In this document: in pieces, positions 28,266 through 39,608 of the stretch
Position numbering within the stretch: position 1 is the stretch's first letter
How the letters are laid out: each line of letters begins with the position of its first letter
Source of the DNA: Strigamia acuminata
Taxonomy: Eukaryota > Arthropoda > Chilopoda > Geophilomorpha > Linotaeniidae
Direction of reading: 5' to 3'
Length of the DNA: 64,000 bases
Assembly: GCA_949358305.1 (NCBI GenBank)
Contig: OX442315.1
Location: 1,922,001-1,986,000 of the forward strand
Notes under the pieces: model-generated
Seen by the model: only the letters and a program-made list of their open reading frames with translations
Told to the model about the DNA's origin: nothing
Databases searched by the model: none
Translations under genes and position numbers: made by a program

Positions 28266-29319
28266 TGTAATTTTCACGTTTTTAGTCAAAAATTAGTTAC
28301 TATAATAATTTTGTTGACGTTAAAGGATTACTCCTTTATGCTTCGCTGCCTTGCTTCGAAATTATTGAAACGACAAAGTTCGGCTCATAACTTCATTTAA
28401 TGTGTGTCCATTCATCAATGACAGTGGTTGGAATGATAATAAGCATGGTGTCAAACAGAAATGAAAACACTCAATTCTTGACAATGTATATAAAATTTAA
28501 TGTTCAAACAAGGAAAGTAAATATTGTAATGGACTTAAAGAAATTTTAAAATATAATACCAACAAGTTGAAAATAAAATGTAAAAAAAATATTAAAAATC
28601 ATTTAAAAGAAAATTAAAAATCTTTTAAAAAAAAATTAAAAATCTTTTAAAAAAAAATTAAAAATCTTTTAAAAAAAAATTAAAAATGTTTTAAAAAAAA
28701 TTAAAAATCTTTAAAAATAAATTAAAAATCTGTTTAAAAAAAATTAAAATTAATAATTAATCTGTGAGGGAATGCAGAATTGAAGATTATTTTTATTAGT
28801 ATTATTAGTCATTAGTTTGATATTTGTAGTTTTAATCATTATATCCTTTGCCAATAGTCGGCGCTAGGTGCCCACAGTTCAGATTTGTTTGTGTTTATGT
28901 TTGGTTAAAGTTCAGGTTTGGGCTTGACTCAAACCTTAGTTTTTGTTTTGGTTTTGTCTTCAAAATGTAAAGAAAAGCAGAATAAATCAGCTCTAAAAAC
29001 AAGTGGTTTTTAATTAGAAACACTCACCACAATCTATTAAAAAATTATCTCAAGGTTACAATCACAATACAATTCCTTTCCTTTAGCTGAAATTTTTAAT
29101 GTTTAGTTTTTACTGCATGTAGCTAGTTCAATATAGTCTCTCAAGGGCACCATTTCTTGTTTTGATAGTTTAAGGAGATAGGTATATTTAATCTGCGTTT
29201 TTAGAGAAAACTATTAGCTTTTTAAAAAAATATAATTGAGGAAAACCTTTATTTAAAATTATAATTGTTTTACAGTTTTTTTTTACAAAAATTGTCTCAA
29301 TTTCTTGTAGTAATTGTGA
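28266..29319. other. Intergenic; includes AT-rich tandem array
   Basis: No gene seen. The 28590-28745 array is listed separately. The rest is AT-rich with no recognisable element. Confidence 0.45.
28590..28745. repeat. ~22-bp A/T tandem repeat, about 7 copies
   Basis: Units of the form ATCTTTTAAAAAAAAATTAA vary in A-run length. Simple slippage array. Confidence 0.85.
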
Positions 29320-32300
29320 TTAATTGCTGCTAAGGTTTTTAAGAACAATTATCTTTTCAAGACAATCACTTATTTGTAATGTTTCTGAATCAAAAACACC
29401 ATATCGTGTAACGTGAAATCGTGTTTGTATATCAGGATCTTTAGTAACAAGACAAAGAATTTCTGATAAGAATTCATTTAATCTCCAATCCGATTCTACG
29501 ATTATTCGAAAGCATGGTTTTACTTTAATTTTGTTTAAAAACCATTTTTCCAATATTACTAGTGATTTCCATTCAGACAAGTGATTATTATCTAGATAAC
29601 AAAATCCTTGATTTGGTATCCATTTTAAATCGATTTTTTTCGTTAATGAAAGTTTAGAATCTTTGACTGATTTATGAAACACATTGTGTTTGATCGCAAA
29701 GTTATACCAGTCCTCAAAAAAACTCCTAACATCCGGAACACTTCCTAATACATTATTTCTCTTTGAACCCCAAGTCAAAAAATCGACTTTATTTTGAATC
29801 GTAACTAATCGCGTTGATTTTAATCTATTAGTTGCTTCTTTAAAAGTATTATCTAAATATTTAATATTTAACCCGTAAACAATATTTAAAAGCTTATTGA
29901 TTTTTCCAGTGTAAGGTGATACAAAGAGATGTAAATTAATAGTTAATTCAATCGAATCTTTAGATAATTCGTAAAAGGTGCCGACCCAATTACTCTCGAT
30001 ATCTTTTATGACAGGTACGTAATAAACATGTCCATCTGTATTAGACAAATCAATTCCTCGATCCAATAGATCACGTGCAAATACAATGTGGGGTAAATTA
30101 CATTTTTTTGAATAAAGATATAGATTAGGTTTAATTTTTTTCATTTGAATAAATTTCTGAGGATCTTTGGTTAAATCAACAAAATGTTGAATTTTGTGCC
30201 TTAACCATTCTTTAAATTGATTTACATCGAGCCTTATGTCTATTTTAAAAATAAAATCGACAAGATCATTAAAGAAATCCGAAATACAGACGGGTATTTT
30301 TTTCTGAAATCCGACTATTTTGTACGATTTGCTGGTTTTCAGCCCAATGTAACATTTTTTTGACAATATTATAAGTTTTTCGAAAATATCCTCCATTTCC
30401 AGTTTAGGGAAATCACTTTTCATCCATTTATGAAATTTGATGACCAGTTCCTGTCCTATTTCCTCATTGATTTTTATGTCTGACAAAATTATACCATCAT
30501 GTTTTTTCTCACACACAAATACAGAATCCGTGTCTCCGTAAATTACAGAAAATTTATTTAATTCGAAGAATTCTTCACAACGGTTCAGAAATTGTCGTCC
30601 GTATGCTGTAACCGTCGCAGCTACGTTTTGATCGCCAATAAAAGTAGAAGAGCCAGTTAAACCGTACAACGAGTTCGCCAGTAATTTCAAAGCTTGTTCC
30701 ATGACAGAATAATAAGCAGATTCATTTTTTTTCTTCTTGAAAATTGACCGCTGTTCAATCAACATTTTTTCTATGCTTGCAAGAGGGGTTGCATCCATAT
30801 TTGAGGATTTAGGGGTTAGATTAATATGTGTGTTCATGTCTTTAGCGTGGAAATTTTCATCATAAAAATCTTTTTGGTCCTGGTATTCGTTCTTGCTTAT
30901 GGCGTACAAATAAGATGGAGAAATGTTATATTTAATAATCACACTAGGATAAAGCGAAGCGTAATCAAACACCATAACATTATTATAAATTCCACATTTT
31001 GGATCGATTATGTGAGCACCTTGATACTTGGATTTATTCGCGACTCCTGTTTCATTTTCGATTCCTTTTTCCCTTTCAACAAAAGAAATTCCAGTTGTTA
31101 AGTTTCGTTGGTATGAAAATGGTTTTTTTTCCGGATAAAACACTCTGTACAGTACGCAATTGATCGATACAATAGAGATGGGTCCAAATATATTTTGAAT
31201 GTTACAAAAAGTTAATGTACATAACACATTAACAAGATTGAAAACATTCAGTTTATAGAATAAATCCAACGGTAATAGAGAGTCGACTTCCATATAGACA
31301 CAGAGGTCATCTAGAAACGATGTTTCACCAGATCCATTATATAAATTAGAATACAATTTGTGAATCTGAAAAACTTGAAACGCCGTTTTCTTCTGCCCTA
31401 GAATAGTTTCCGCAACATCGTCTAATTTGTAAGAAGGAAAACTTTTCCCCTGATAATATCGCTTAAAGTACGGGAGAAGATCTATATTATCCTGATGATG
31501 TAACACAAAGGGCGTTTCCTCGTAGTCATATTTTGTCAGCCATTCCAATATGTTAACATTTCTCTGTGCACTGAATAATTGCAAATCAATGTGAAGAAAC
31601 AAACAACGTGCTATTAATACGTTGTTATCAAACATGTTGCAATTATATCCTATAATAACATGAAAATTTGATGTGAAATCCAAATAATCGAGTATCATAT
31701 CCTTTTCACTGTGGAAAACGTTCACGAAAGAAATTTGACTCAAAGGAGGTACATATTGCACACAAGAAGGAACTAATAACCACATTTTTCTGTTTCTAGA
31801 CATTGGTAACTCTTCACCGGTCATACCATTTAGATCAGAAAATGTGGTCGAAATTCCAACAATTTTCTCGTGAATATTTAATCCATTTGGAAATCCGCCC
31901 TTTCCGTTAGTGATTGCAACTTCTAGATCAAAAGATAAAATTTTTAAATTTTGTCTGTATTTAAATTCCGAAGACACGAATTTCACGTGATCAAACGGGT
32001 CCTGGATATATATTCCATCTTTTGTACGAGTGTACCTAACTTCGAATAACCCTATACTCGAAAAATCTTTACCACAGCGGCGCAATTGTTGTATAAAATA
32101 TTGCGAGTTTATGAGTTGAAATCTATCTGGGTGTAGAGATGCAACATCGTGGATACCAAACACGTGTCGATTGGTGTATATGAAATTTGCATACTTGTGC
32201 AAGTCTAAAGAATTGAAATAAACATAATAGCCGTAATTAACGTGTCTCTGTTGCACAAAGTCATGGCAGTCGTAGTTGGTATTTGCACACCACCATTCCT

Positions 32301-32541
32301 TTTTCGGATCCACGTCCATGCCTGTTACATCCATGAATTTAAAAAATTTCAAATTTAGATTTAGAGTTTCCACAAAAACCAATAGCCAATTGCAAGCATT
32401 TGTCTCGAATGACAAGTTAATTACTCCCTTAACTGTAACACCTGTATTTAAAATACCATAAAAAACACCTGGCTGGTGTCTGTCCCACTTGTAAATCCAG
32501 ATGTTTTCACGCTGGACATCATAACAACCTGTCTCCGCCAT
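29320..32541 (-). CDS. dnapol: Family B DNA polymerase (viral)
   Basis: 1073 residues, using the ATG (MAETGCYD) four codons inside a GTG-started frame. The 3'-5' exonuclease shows Exo I (LSFDLEVA, ~203) and Exo II (IIGYNCNMFDNN, ~294). The polymerase domain shows motif A (VFDYASLYPSVI, ~525), motif B (KLLANSLYG, ~620) and motif C (YGDTDSVF, ~668), all with catalytic Asp residues. This is the replicative polymerase type of baculoviruses, nudiviruses and other large DNA viruses, and the length fits. It is intronless and diverges from the PIF-2 gene across ~70 bases, so the two share a promoter region. Nothing suggests decay. Confidence 0.95.
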   Translation of the reverse strand: MAETGCYDVQRENIWIYKWDRHQPGVFYGILNTGVTVKGVINLSFETNACNWLLVFVETLNLNLKFFKFMDVTGMDVDPKKEWWCANTNYDCHDFVQQRHVNYGYYVYFNSLDLHKYANFIYTNRHVFGIHDVASLHPDRFQLINSQYFIQQLRRCGKDFSSIGLFEVRYTRTKDGIYIQDPFDHVKFVSSEFKYRQNLKILSFDLEVAITNGKGGFPNGLNIHEKIVGISTTFSDLNGMTGEELPMSRNRKMWLLVPSCVQYVPPLSQISFVNVFHSEKDMILDYLDFTSNFHVIIGYNCNMFDNNVLIARCLFLHIDLQLFSAQRNVNILEWLTKYDYEETPFVLHHQDNIDLLPYFKRYYQGKSFPSYKLDDVAETILGQKKTAFQVFQIHKLYSNLYNGSGETSFLDDLCVYMEVDSLLPLDLFYKLNVFNLVNVLCTLTFCNIQNIFGPISIVSINCVLYRVFYPEKKPFSYQRNLTTGISFVEREKGIENETGVANKSKYQGAHIIDPKCGIYNNVMVFDYASLYPSVIIKYNISPSYLYAISKNEYQDQKDFYDENFHAKDMNTHINLTPKSSNMDATPLASIEKMLIEQRSIFKKKKNESAYYSVMEQALKLLANSLYGLTGSSTFIGDQNVAATVTAYGRQFLNRCEEFFELNKFSVIYGDTDSVFVCEKKHDGIILSDIKINEEIGQELVIKFHKWMKSDFPKLEMEDIFEKLIILSKKCYIGLKTSKSYKIVGFQKKIPVCISDFFNDLVDFIFKIDIRLDVNQFKEWLRHKIQHFVDLTKDPQKFIQMKKIKPNLYLYSKKCNLPHIVFARDLLDRGIDLSNTDGHVYYVPVIKDIESNWVGTFYELSKDSIELTINLHLFVSPYTGKINKLLNIVYGLNIKYLDNTFKEATNRLKSTRLVTIQNKVDFLTWGSKRNNVLGSVPDVRSFFEDWYNFAIKHNVFHKSVKDSKLSLTKKIDLKWIPNQGFCYLDNNHLSEWKSLVILEKWFLNKIKVKPCFRIIVESDWRLNEFLSEILCLVTKDPDIQTRFHVTRYGVFDSETLQISDCLEKIIVLKNLSSN

Positions 32542-32588
32542 TCTATTTGCCACTTTCCGTTGCAGTAATTATTTTATACGAACGTCAC

Positions 32589-32605
32589 TTTTTTTTTTAA
32601 AAAAA
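32589..32605 (+). promoter_or_regulatory. T10-A7 motif in the dnapol/pif-2 divergent promoter
   Basis: Ten T followed by seven A, five bases before the PIF-2 ATG. The strongest instance of the T-run/A-run motif found before viral-type genes in this window. Confidence 0.45.
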
Positions 32606-32610
32606 GGCAA

Positions 32611-33627
32611 ATGCATACGAATTATTCAGTGCAATTTTTATTATGCGGGTTATTTCTATTAAACATGTTGTATACACTGAACTATTTTTATAATGCTAAT
32701 ATAATTGTTAAAAAACACGAATTAAAAAGAAATTCTCAATTTAAATTACCATTTACTTTGCGTAATGAATTATTAGTTACAAACAAAATCAGCGACAATG
32801 ACAATTTAATAGTTAATTCGTGTTCTGATATTCCATTTAAATGTATTGATTCAAATTGCGAATGCGCAAAGATCTGTCAGGATGATAATTATGAATTGAT
32901 TAAAATCGAAGACTCTAGTGTCGTGTATAACAACACTTTGTTAAGCAACGGGTATTATTGTATGACAAAAAAATACGAAAATAAATGTTTGGCTAACGTA
33001 TCGGCGGCTGTATTTGAAGATGACAAGTGGCATTGTTTATGTAAATTTCCCACTATTTTCTCGGGAGAATATTGCTCAGATTTCATTGCCTGTAAGGTTG
33101 CTTATCAGTCGAGTAAGTCTTTATTATGGGATTACAAACTTGACAAGAAGGCAGATTTAAGAGTTAAACACGATTTCTTCGAATATTTACCAAATACTTC
33201 AACTTTTCGGTTTAGATGCAGCTGCGGCGGATTAGACGAAATGGGAAATAAAATGATCGAGTTAGATTTTGCCCCATTTGAATGTTTTATTGATCCATGT
33301 AAAAGCAATATACCATTCAGTAGTGTGAAGGGTTTCAATCATACAACAAACCAGTGTGATTGCGGCGATTTCAATCTTACCAGACAGAAGAATGTCATTG
33401 AAAATGATAAGCGCTATCCTTGCACTCCTTGTAATAGTTCCGTGTCTAGTTCAGTGTATGGTAATGTAGTGAATTTTGCAGCTCATTGTTATAATGACCT
33501 TTCCAATACCACAGATTTCGAATTTGATTTTTATCCGTGTATCAATTTTACCACACACGTCACTAACTGTGGTGTTGCATCTTTAACTTTTTACGATAAG
33601 CCTGCTTATCCTCCTACAAATGTTTAA
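32611..33627 (+). CDS. pif-2: PIF-2-like per os infectivity factor
   Basis: 338 residues. An N-terminal hydrophobic anchor (about residues 7-28) is followed by a cysteine-rich ectodomain with roughly 25 cysteines and many N-glycosylation sites. Order and spacing of conserved pieces (CAKICQDD, LLSNGYYC, KWHCLC, FRFRC, FECFIDPC, QCDCGDF) match the PIF-2 family. PIF-2 is a core envelope protein of baculoviruses, nudiviruses and relatives and part of the PIF complex needed for midgut infection. The gene is intact and divergent from the DNA polymerase. It is the clearest marker that the element belongs to the Naldaviricetes. Confidence 0.85.
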   Translation: MHTNYSVQFLLCGLFLLNMLYTLNYFYNANIIVKKHELKRNSQFKLPFTLRNELLVTNKISDNDNLIVNSCSDIPFKCIDSNCECAKICQDDNYELIKIEDSSVVYNNTLLSNGYYCMTKKYENKCLANVSAAVFEDDKWHCLCKFPTIFSGEYCSDFIACKVAYQSSKSLLWDYKLDKKADLRVKHDFFEYLPNTSTFRFRCSCGGLDEMGNKMIELDFAPFECFIDPCKSNIPFSSVKGFNHTTNQCDCGDFNLTRQKNVIENDKRYPCTPCNSSVSSSVYGNVVNFAAHCYNDLSNTTDFEFDFYPCINFTTHVTNCGVASLTFYDKPAYPPTNV

Positions 33628-34045
33628 ACATTGCAGAAGTAATCAAATAATATCACGCGCATTAAGATAGGAACAGTGCTTTTTTAATGAATTTATAATT
33701 TTATAATTTGATTTGTATCTTTAATTAAATTTCCTGTTTACATTATAAATATTTTCAATCTATTGTACTGCTACGGTAGTTTCAATTTCCTGTTTATATT
33801 ACATATGTTTTCAAGCTATTGTATTTTTAATTTCCATGTTCACTCACATGTAAAAAAAGGTGTTAATTCACTGCTAGATTAATTCAAGTTAACTCATTTT
33901 TCTTGATTTAGATTTGTTTCTTAGATTTTAATCACAAACTATCTATAATGAAAGTGGATGCTATATTGGACAAAGTTGAGGATTTCTATTCAAATTTTGG
34001 GATAACCAAATCCTACTTCTCTTCTTCATTTTCATATTTACAACT
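33628..34045. other. Intergenic sequence
   Basis: AT-rich, with a twice-repeated TTTCCTGTTTA word. Viral/host boundary between PIF-2 and the THAP gene. No gene seen. Confidence 0.4.
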
Positions 34046-36233
34046 TTATTTCAAACTTTCTAACTTCTGTCTAAGCAATACAATTTCCTGTTTGTTAAGT
34101 TCATTCTCAAGTCTCAGTCGTTCTAACTCTTTGTCAAAGTAACACAATGTAAGATTAAACATAGGATCTTGATGGATGCGATGTTTCATATCGTATGTGC
34201 ACAGATGCGATGTTGTACGAAACGTCGGTGCTTCTGGGATGGTTTTTCCATCCTCTTGGCATATTTGTTGTACATTCTTGCAAATCTGTTCTTCGCCACG
34301 ACAGATTTGTTCTTCGCCACGACAGATTTGTTCTTCGCCACGACAGATTTGTTCTTCGCCACGACAGATTTGTTCTTCTTCGCCACGACAGATTTGTTCT
34401 TCTTCGCCACGACAGATTTGTTCTTCTTCGCCACGACAGATTTGTTCTTCTTCGCCACGACAGATTTGTTCTTCTTCGCCACGACAGATTTGTTCTTCTT
34501 CGCCACGACAGATTTGTTCTTCTTCGCCACGACAGATTTGTTCTTCTTCGCCACGACAGATTTGTTCTTCTTCGCCACGACAGATTTGTTCTTCGCCACG
34601 ACAGATTTGTTCTTCGCCACGACAGATTTGTTCTTCGCCACGACAGATTTGTTCTTCTTCACGACAGATTTGTTCTTCGCCACGACAGATTTCTTCTTCG
34701 CCACGACAGATTTGTTCTTCTTCGCCACGACAGATTTGTTCTTCTTCGCCACGACAGATTTGTTCTTCTTCGCCACGACAGATTTGTTCTTCTTCACGAC
34801 AGATTTGTTCTTCGCCACGACAGATTTGTTCTTCACTCTTGACTACTGCTTTGAGATCTGAGTTTAACTACAATAACATATAAACAAATAAAGATAATTA
34901 ATTTAAAATAATCCAGAGAATATTAGAAATAAAATTAATGTAGAAATAAAAAAAACTCCAATCCTATGTCTAAAAAAAAAAATGATAAAACAAGTCAAAC
35001 AAAAAAATACGTTTTTGGAAAAAGGCCTTTATGCTGTATTCCTGCGAAATGTGAATCCAGACTAAAAATTTTGCAAATAACAAATCGTTATTTTAGCAAA
35101 TAAAAAAAATGTAGCTCTGATCAAAAGTTATCAGCATCATTCAAATGAGCGGCATATTTTACACTGGAAGCATTACACGTATGCAGACATTTAAATCGGT
35201 CAATTTTCAAGTTTGTGGTTTTTTCACGATCATACAAAAATGTGCCTTTTTTCAATCAAATCCAAAAAAATACACGGGCTTGTGTGGAATTGTATCCTTG
35301 TCAAAATGAGTATGGTTTCAGAATTTTAACATTTTATTTTAGTACCCAAAACATTAAAATTTGTATCTAATGAACAATTTAGCATTCACCCACCTCTTTT
35401 CACTAGGACACAGGTGGGTGAACATTGGGGCATCCATTAAAGGCGCTCTAATTTGCCTACATTTCGCCGTAAATTAGGGCACGCAAACATTCAATTTGTT
35501 TGTAATTTGTATTTCTAGTCCACAACGCTTAAAAATGAGTTTTTTTTTTTTTTTTTTCTAGTGTGTGGAATGACCTGTTTTAGGACGCTACGAGCCCAAA
35601 TGTTAATTTTTTTCAATTCTTAATTGATTTGGGGAAAAATAAACAAACCAGAAGTTGAAACACACCCACACAAACGTTCGAGTCAAGTTAAATAAAAGCC
35701 TTTAAAAAATTTTTTTTCACAGGTAATAACAACTAAATAAATTGCCTTACTTTTTCTCTGTAACTTGTTATAACATCATAATGTTTCTTGTGTGTATTAT
35801 TGGAGATGTGTGGATGACTACCAACATATTCTTCCTTTTTACATAAATAAAGGAAATTATTATACAAATAAAAATATAATCATTTCTCTTGACTTACTCT
35901 TGCTGTTGAATACCATTCGAATCTGCTTGGGACTGCATTCTTGTTTAAATAGCGCCGTTTTGAATTTACCAGTTGTCTGAAGTCTTGTGTATTAAAGTGT
36001 CTGGAACATATTTTTCTATGGATGTTGATAGGTGATTTTTGTCCCAAAACGCTACGAATTATTACAAGCCATAAATGTCGCCGATCCCGGTTGGTGGGAA
36101 ATTGATGAAAACTAATTCTTTCACCAGTTTTTTGAGAATCGATGGGGCACCAAGGTATAACACACAAATGATAAGATTTACGTTGTTTCTTATATTGTTG
36201 TGCTTCAAGCAGTACAGATTGTTTACATTCCAT
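34046..36233 (-). CDS. THAP-domain protein with EEQICRG repeat array, two exons
   Basis: Host spliced gene: exon 1 36233-35898, intron with GTAAGTC donor and TTATTGTAG acceptor, exon 2 34867-34046; both exon ends are phase 0 and the total is 385 residues. Exon 1 encodes a THAP zinc-dependent DNA-binding domain (CVIPWC ... FHQFP ... W ... ICSRHF ... NAVPSRF). Exon 2 opens with a short lead-in, then about 26 units of EE(E)QICRG, and closes with a leucine-rich coiled coil (ELERLRLENELNKQEIVLL). THAP proteins are transcription regulators or are derived from P-element transposases. Repeat units vary only by whole codons, so the frame is kept, which supports coding use on this strand. Confidence 0.75.
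34280..34836. repeat. 21/24-bp tandem repeat inside THAP exon 2
   Basis: Plus-strand unit TTCTTCGCCACGACAGATTTG, with or without an extra TTC, about 26 times. All length changes are multiples of three. Confidence 0.95.
34868..35897. other. Presumed THAP gene intron
   Basis: Lies between the two THAP exons. AT-rich, no competing frame. A run of 17 T occurs near 35541. Confidence 0.5.
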
Positions 36234-36627
36234 TGTAAACGTGAGCACAAACAAATCAACAACCGGAAATAGTATTTTTGTCTCAACAAGGGGGTTAATA
36301 ACCAAGAGAAAAGAGACGATAGAGGACTGTCTAGTGACCAAATCAACAGTTCAACTTATTCGTGCTTAAATTAAGCACACTATATATATTCAAGCTCACA
36401 GTTACTAGCCTTGTAATTACTTACAAGGATACGATAATTAAAGCTATAAAACCAATTAAAGCTTAAAACCATCGTATATATTTTTTCATTAAACATTGAG
36501 GATAAAAACTCCGTAATTTTTTTCTTAATTATTTAAATGAAGATGAAATAAAGTCTACATAAATTATTTTATTGATAATAAACACAATTTTATTTTAACT
36601 TAAAAGTACACAGAACAAGGTCATTCC

Positions 36628-36765
36628 ACGCACTATAAAAAAAGAAGGAAACAACAACTCATTTTAAATATTCAATTGAAAAAAAGAAGGAAACAACAAC
36701 TCATTTTAAATATTCAATAGAAAAAAAGAAGGAAACAACAACTCATTTTAAATATTCAATTGAAC
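36628..36765. repeat. 43-bp direct repeat, three copies
   Basis: AAAAAAAGAAGGAAACAACA followed by ACTCATTTTAAATATTCAAT occurs three times with almost no change. Confidence 0.9.
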
Positions 36766-39140
36766 CAAGGAGTAGTCAGCGTTTTTAAGTGCTGGTGTTC
36801 TATCGTTTTTGTAATACGGAGTATTATTTATATTTGTTTTTTTTAATTTTTTTAATTTCAGCTTTTTTTTTTTACCAACTTTCTTTTCCCAGCGTTAATT
36901 ATTTCTAGCGTTTTATAATGCAAGTCAAATAAATAAATTATTAAATTAGCCTGCAGTTTATTTTTCAGCTTTTTTTTAAATTTAATATTGAAATAAATAA
37001 GATTAGTACATTGAAAATGCCAGCGTTAGTCGTGTTTAGCTTTCAGGCTTAAGTAAATCAAGGACGACGCCTTACAAGCGATGCACTACATTGTTTCCAG
37101 CAACAGGTGATCGCGACCGTCTTGGACTACAGCAAAACGTAAAATAAAGACTCGTGCCAATCACTGCGCGATCGAGTTTGGTCGGATCAAAATACTCGGC
37201 CATCTGCAATTTCATCTCTCTCGATGCTTCCTGTAACTCGTTATGCCCGGTCCGTCTCAAATGGCTCAGGTGACGCTTCTTGGCAAGAAACCTCATCGCA
37301 AGACGTCTCAAAAGACTTGGGAGAAATCGGAAAGAGAACGACAAGATGGCGCCTACTTCAAAACTCGCGCGCGCTAATGAAAAATACGTCATCTGAAGAA
37401 CAAATATAAAAGCGATGTTTATTCATCAGAAGTGAACATAATAACTAACTTTACAATCGCTGCTCTCGTGCCACGCTCGATAAAACAATAAAGGATGACA
37501 CGGGTGCATTATTAAAGAAATAAACGATAATAAATATACAACTACTGTCTCAAACGGGTCTCCGTACCTAAGCAAAAGGGAGAAACTGTTAAGACTTCAA
37601 ATATAGTCTCAAACTTAAACTAACATCAAAATATATTATCAATAAACACAACAGATTGAGGTAAATGTTTAATAATAACAGTGACTGTACAAGGAGGTGT
37701 AAAAGACCTCAAAAACCCCCAAAAAAGGAGCCGCGTAACACATTGACGGGGAACAACCAAAACCCGAAATTGCACCAAACTCGCGCAAGGCGGAGTGGTA
37801 ACGTTTTCAACAAGTCTTAACTCAAAATCCCCGAAACGACTCAAACTCTTAAACATAAATGCATTATTCTTAACGAATAAATCAGTCCCTTAACTTTATC
37901 ATCCGATGCACTCATATAACACTTTATTAAAGCGACGCAAACTCGAAATGCTTTAATCTGAATAATTTCAAGTAAGAACCGAGGACACACTAAAACCAGA
38001 ACTCGGTGGAACCAACATGTCTCTAGTCACGTGATCACCGAAATAATAAATAGTGAGTACGAACTAAACGTATAACCCGCGAATATCTAAATAATTAAGT
38101 CCACTACGGGTCCCGAAATAAATAATACGCAAATCCGAAGTCGAATAAACTGCTTTTATGCCAAAACTAACATCTGAACGAGAACGAGGCTCGTTGCAGC
38201 TACGCCCTGCAATGGCGGCTCCAAGTTTCCGGTCACCGCTCGCCGATCAGCAACGAGGTTGCTTCCAACACGAAACGGCTTAATCCTCTCGAAAATACAC
38301 GTAAATATCAAGCTCGAATTACTCTTCAATACATCGGTCACGTTTGCAAATAAGTAATCATCTCCGGTAGGCTTACATGAAGATTTAACGTCCACGCTTC
38401 AAGTCGAGCCAGACGTTAACGCCCGAGCAACTACTAAGCGTTCGCCTTTAGCTCTAAGAACTCGCTTTATTCCGAAGACAACTCGAGCAACGTTCAACCT
38501 GAAGGCCAACCCAAATTCAGATAAGTTATCGCGATTTAATTCCAACCGAAAACCAATATTAAAAACCCAATTTTTCATTCGTACAGATAAACTCGATGCT
38601 TGAACCCAACACGAGATGGCGCTAGGCACTCAAACCTCTTATTCACTGTTGAGACTCTACAAAAGTAGGACTTTGCTAAAATCTAACGACCGAAACACGT
38701 GTATAAGACCGACAACTCTGAAGCGAACTTCTAGTAAATTCTAATTCGAATCATGCAACAAGAATCGAGGTCCTTTCCCCAATCCATCAACTATTTGTTG
38801 CGTTCTTGCTCGCAACAACATCAAAGTGATTTTATTCATTCAACATTTCATTACAGGTAAACACCTGCGCCAGGTGTCACCGTACATGCTGCGCCATCTA
38901 GTGGCAGCTCTTGATAATACAGAATACCATAGCGTTTATTTTTTTCAGCATTACCGGTATTTTACTTTTGGAAAATTAAAACATTTTAAATTTTGCCTTT
39001 GTTGCACGTGCGTGTACGTAGACAAACATAAACTTGATGTTAAACTTGAAGTCATTTTGATTTAAACATACTGACAAATGTAGTATGAAGAGTTAAAGAG
39101 ACGAATATCTGCGATTTTCTGCAGCAAAAAACCAAGTTAG

Positions 39141-39378
39141 ACATCCAACTAGATAAACAGAGGATGTACAGCATGGATAATGACAATTTAAAAGTTTCCT
39201 TATCGGATGCGGTTTTCAGCTTTGAAAATACATCAAGAGGTAAAGCTAATGACATTTAATTCCAAACGAATTAATTTTTATCGGTTTTATTAAACTCAAT
39301 TCCATCGCTTTTAGCACAGAAAACTTGAAAATTGTCATTATCCATGCCGTATATTCTGTTTTTATCTAGTTGGATGTT
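39141..39378. repeat. Imperfect inverted repeat, ~55-60-bp arms
   Basis: Arms at 39141-39195 and 39320-39378 share CATCCAACTAGATAAA and GCATGGATAATGACAATTT in opposite orientation. The left arm contains an ATG that opens a 28-codon frame. Transcripts could fold into a long hairpin. Confidence 0.75.
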
Positions 39379-39608
39379 TACTTAAGAGTTTGAAGCATCG
39401 TTCAAAGAAGTAAACAGAGTTCAGAGCTCCGGTAAACACAAGCAAAGGTCGTCTGGTCTGAATGTATATTGGTTCCCACATACGTAGGCTGAGGAATTTG
39501 GTATTGTTTAAACATACATAAATATTGAAAATGTTGACAAACTCTTACTATGTAGTACATTTATAAAACAATTATCAAAAAGTCTACATTTTTTTTAAAT
39601 TATTCTAT

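Larger units (their letters stand above)
36234..39608. other. Repeat-rich intergenic region
   Basis: AT-rich to about 37030, then a GC-richer block (37070-38800) whose plus strand is rich in A and C. A TATA box (TATAAAAG, 37405) stands inside it and AATAAA-type signals follow, so it may be an LTR or UTR of a retroelement. I found no protein domain in any of its short frames. From 39060 the inverted repeat listed separately begins. Confidence 0.35.

Noticed and set aside
28590-28745. CRISPR-like regular repeats
   Set aside because: No unique spacers; simple A/T slippage array in eukaryotic DNA. The same applies to the arrays at 34.3, 36.6 and 50.8 kb.
34186-34883. Several overlapping long frames through the TTCTTCGCCACGACAGATTTG array, including FFATTDL and NKSVVAK repeats
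   Set aside because: They are alternative readings of the same array. Only the EEQICRG frame continues into non-repetitive coding sequence at both ends.
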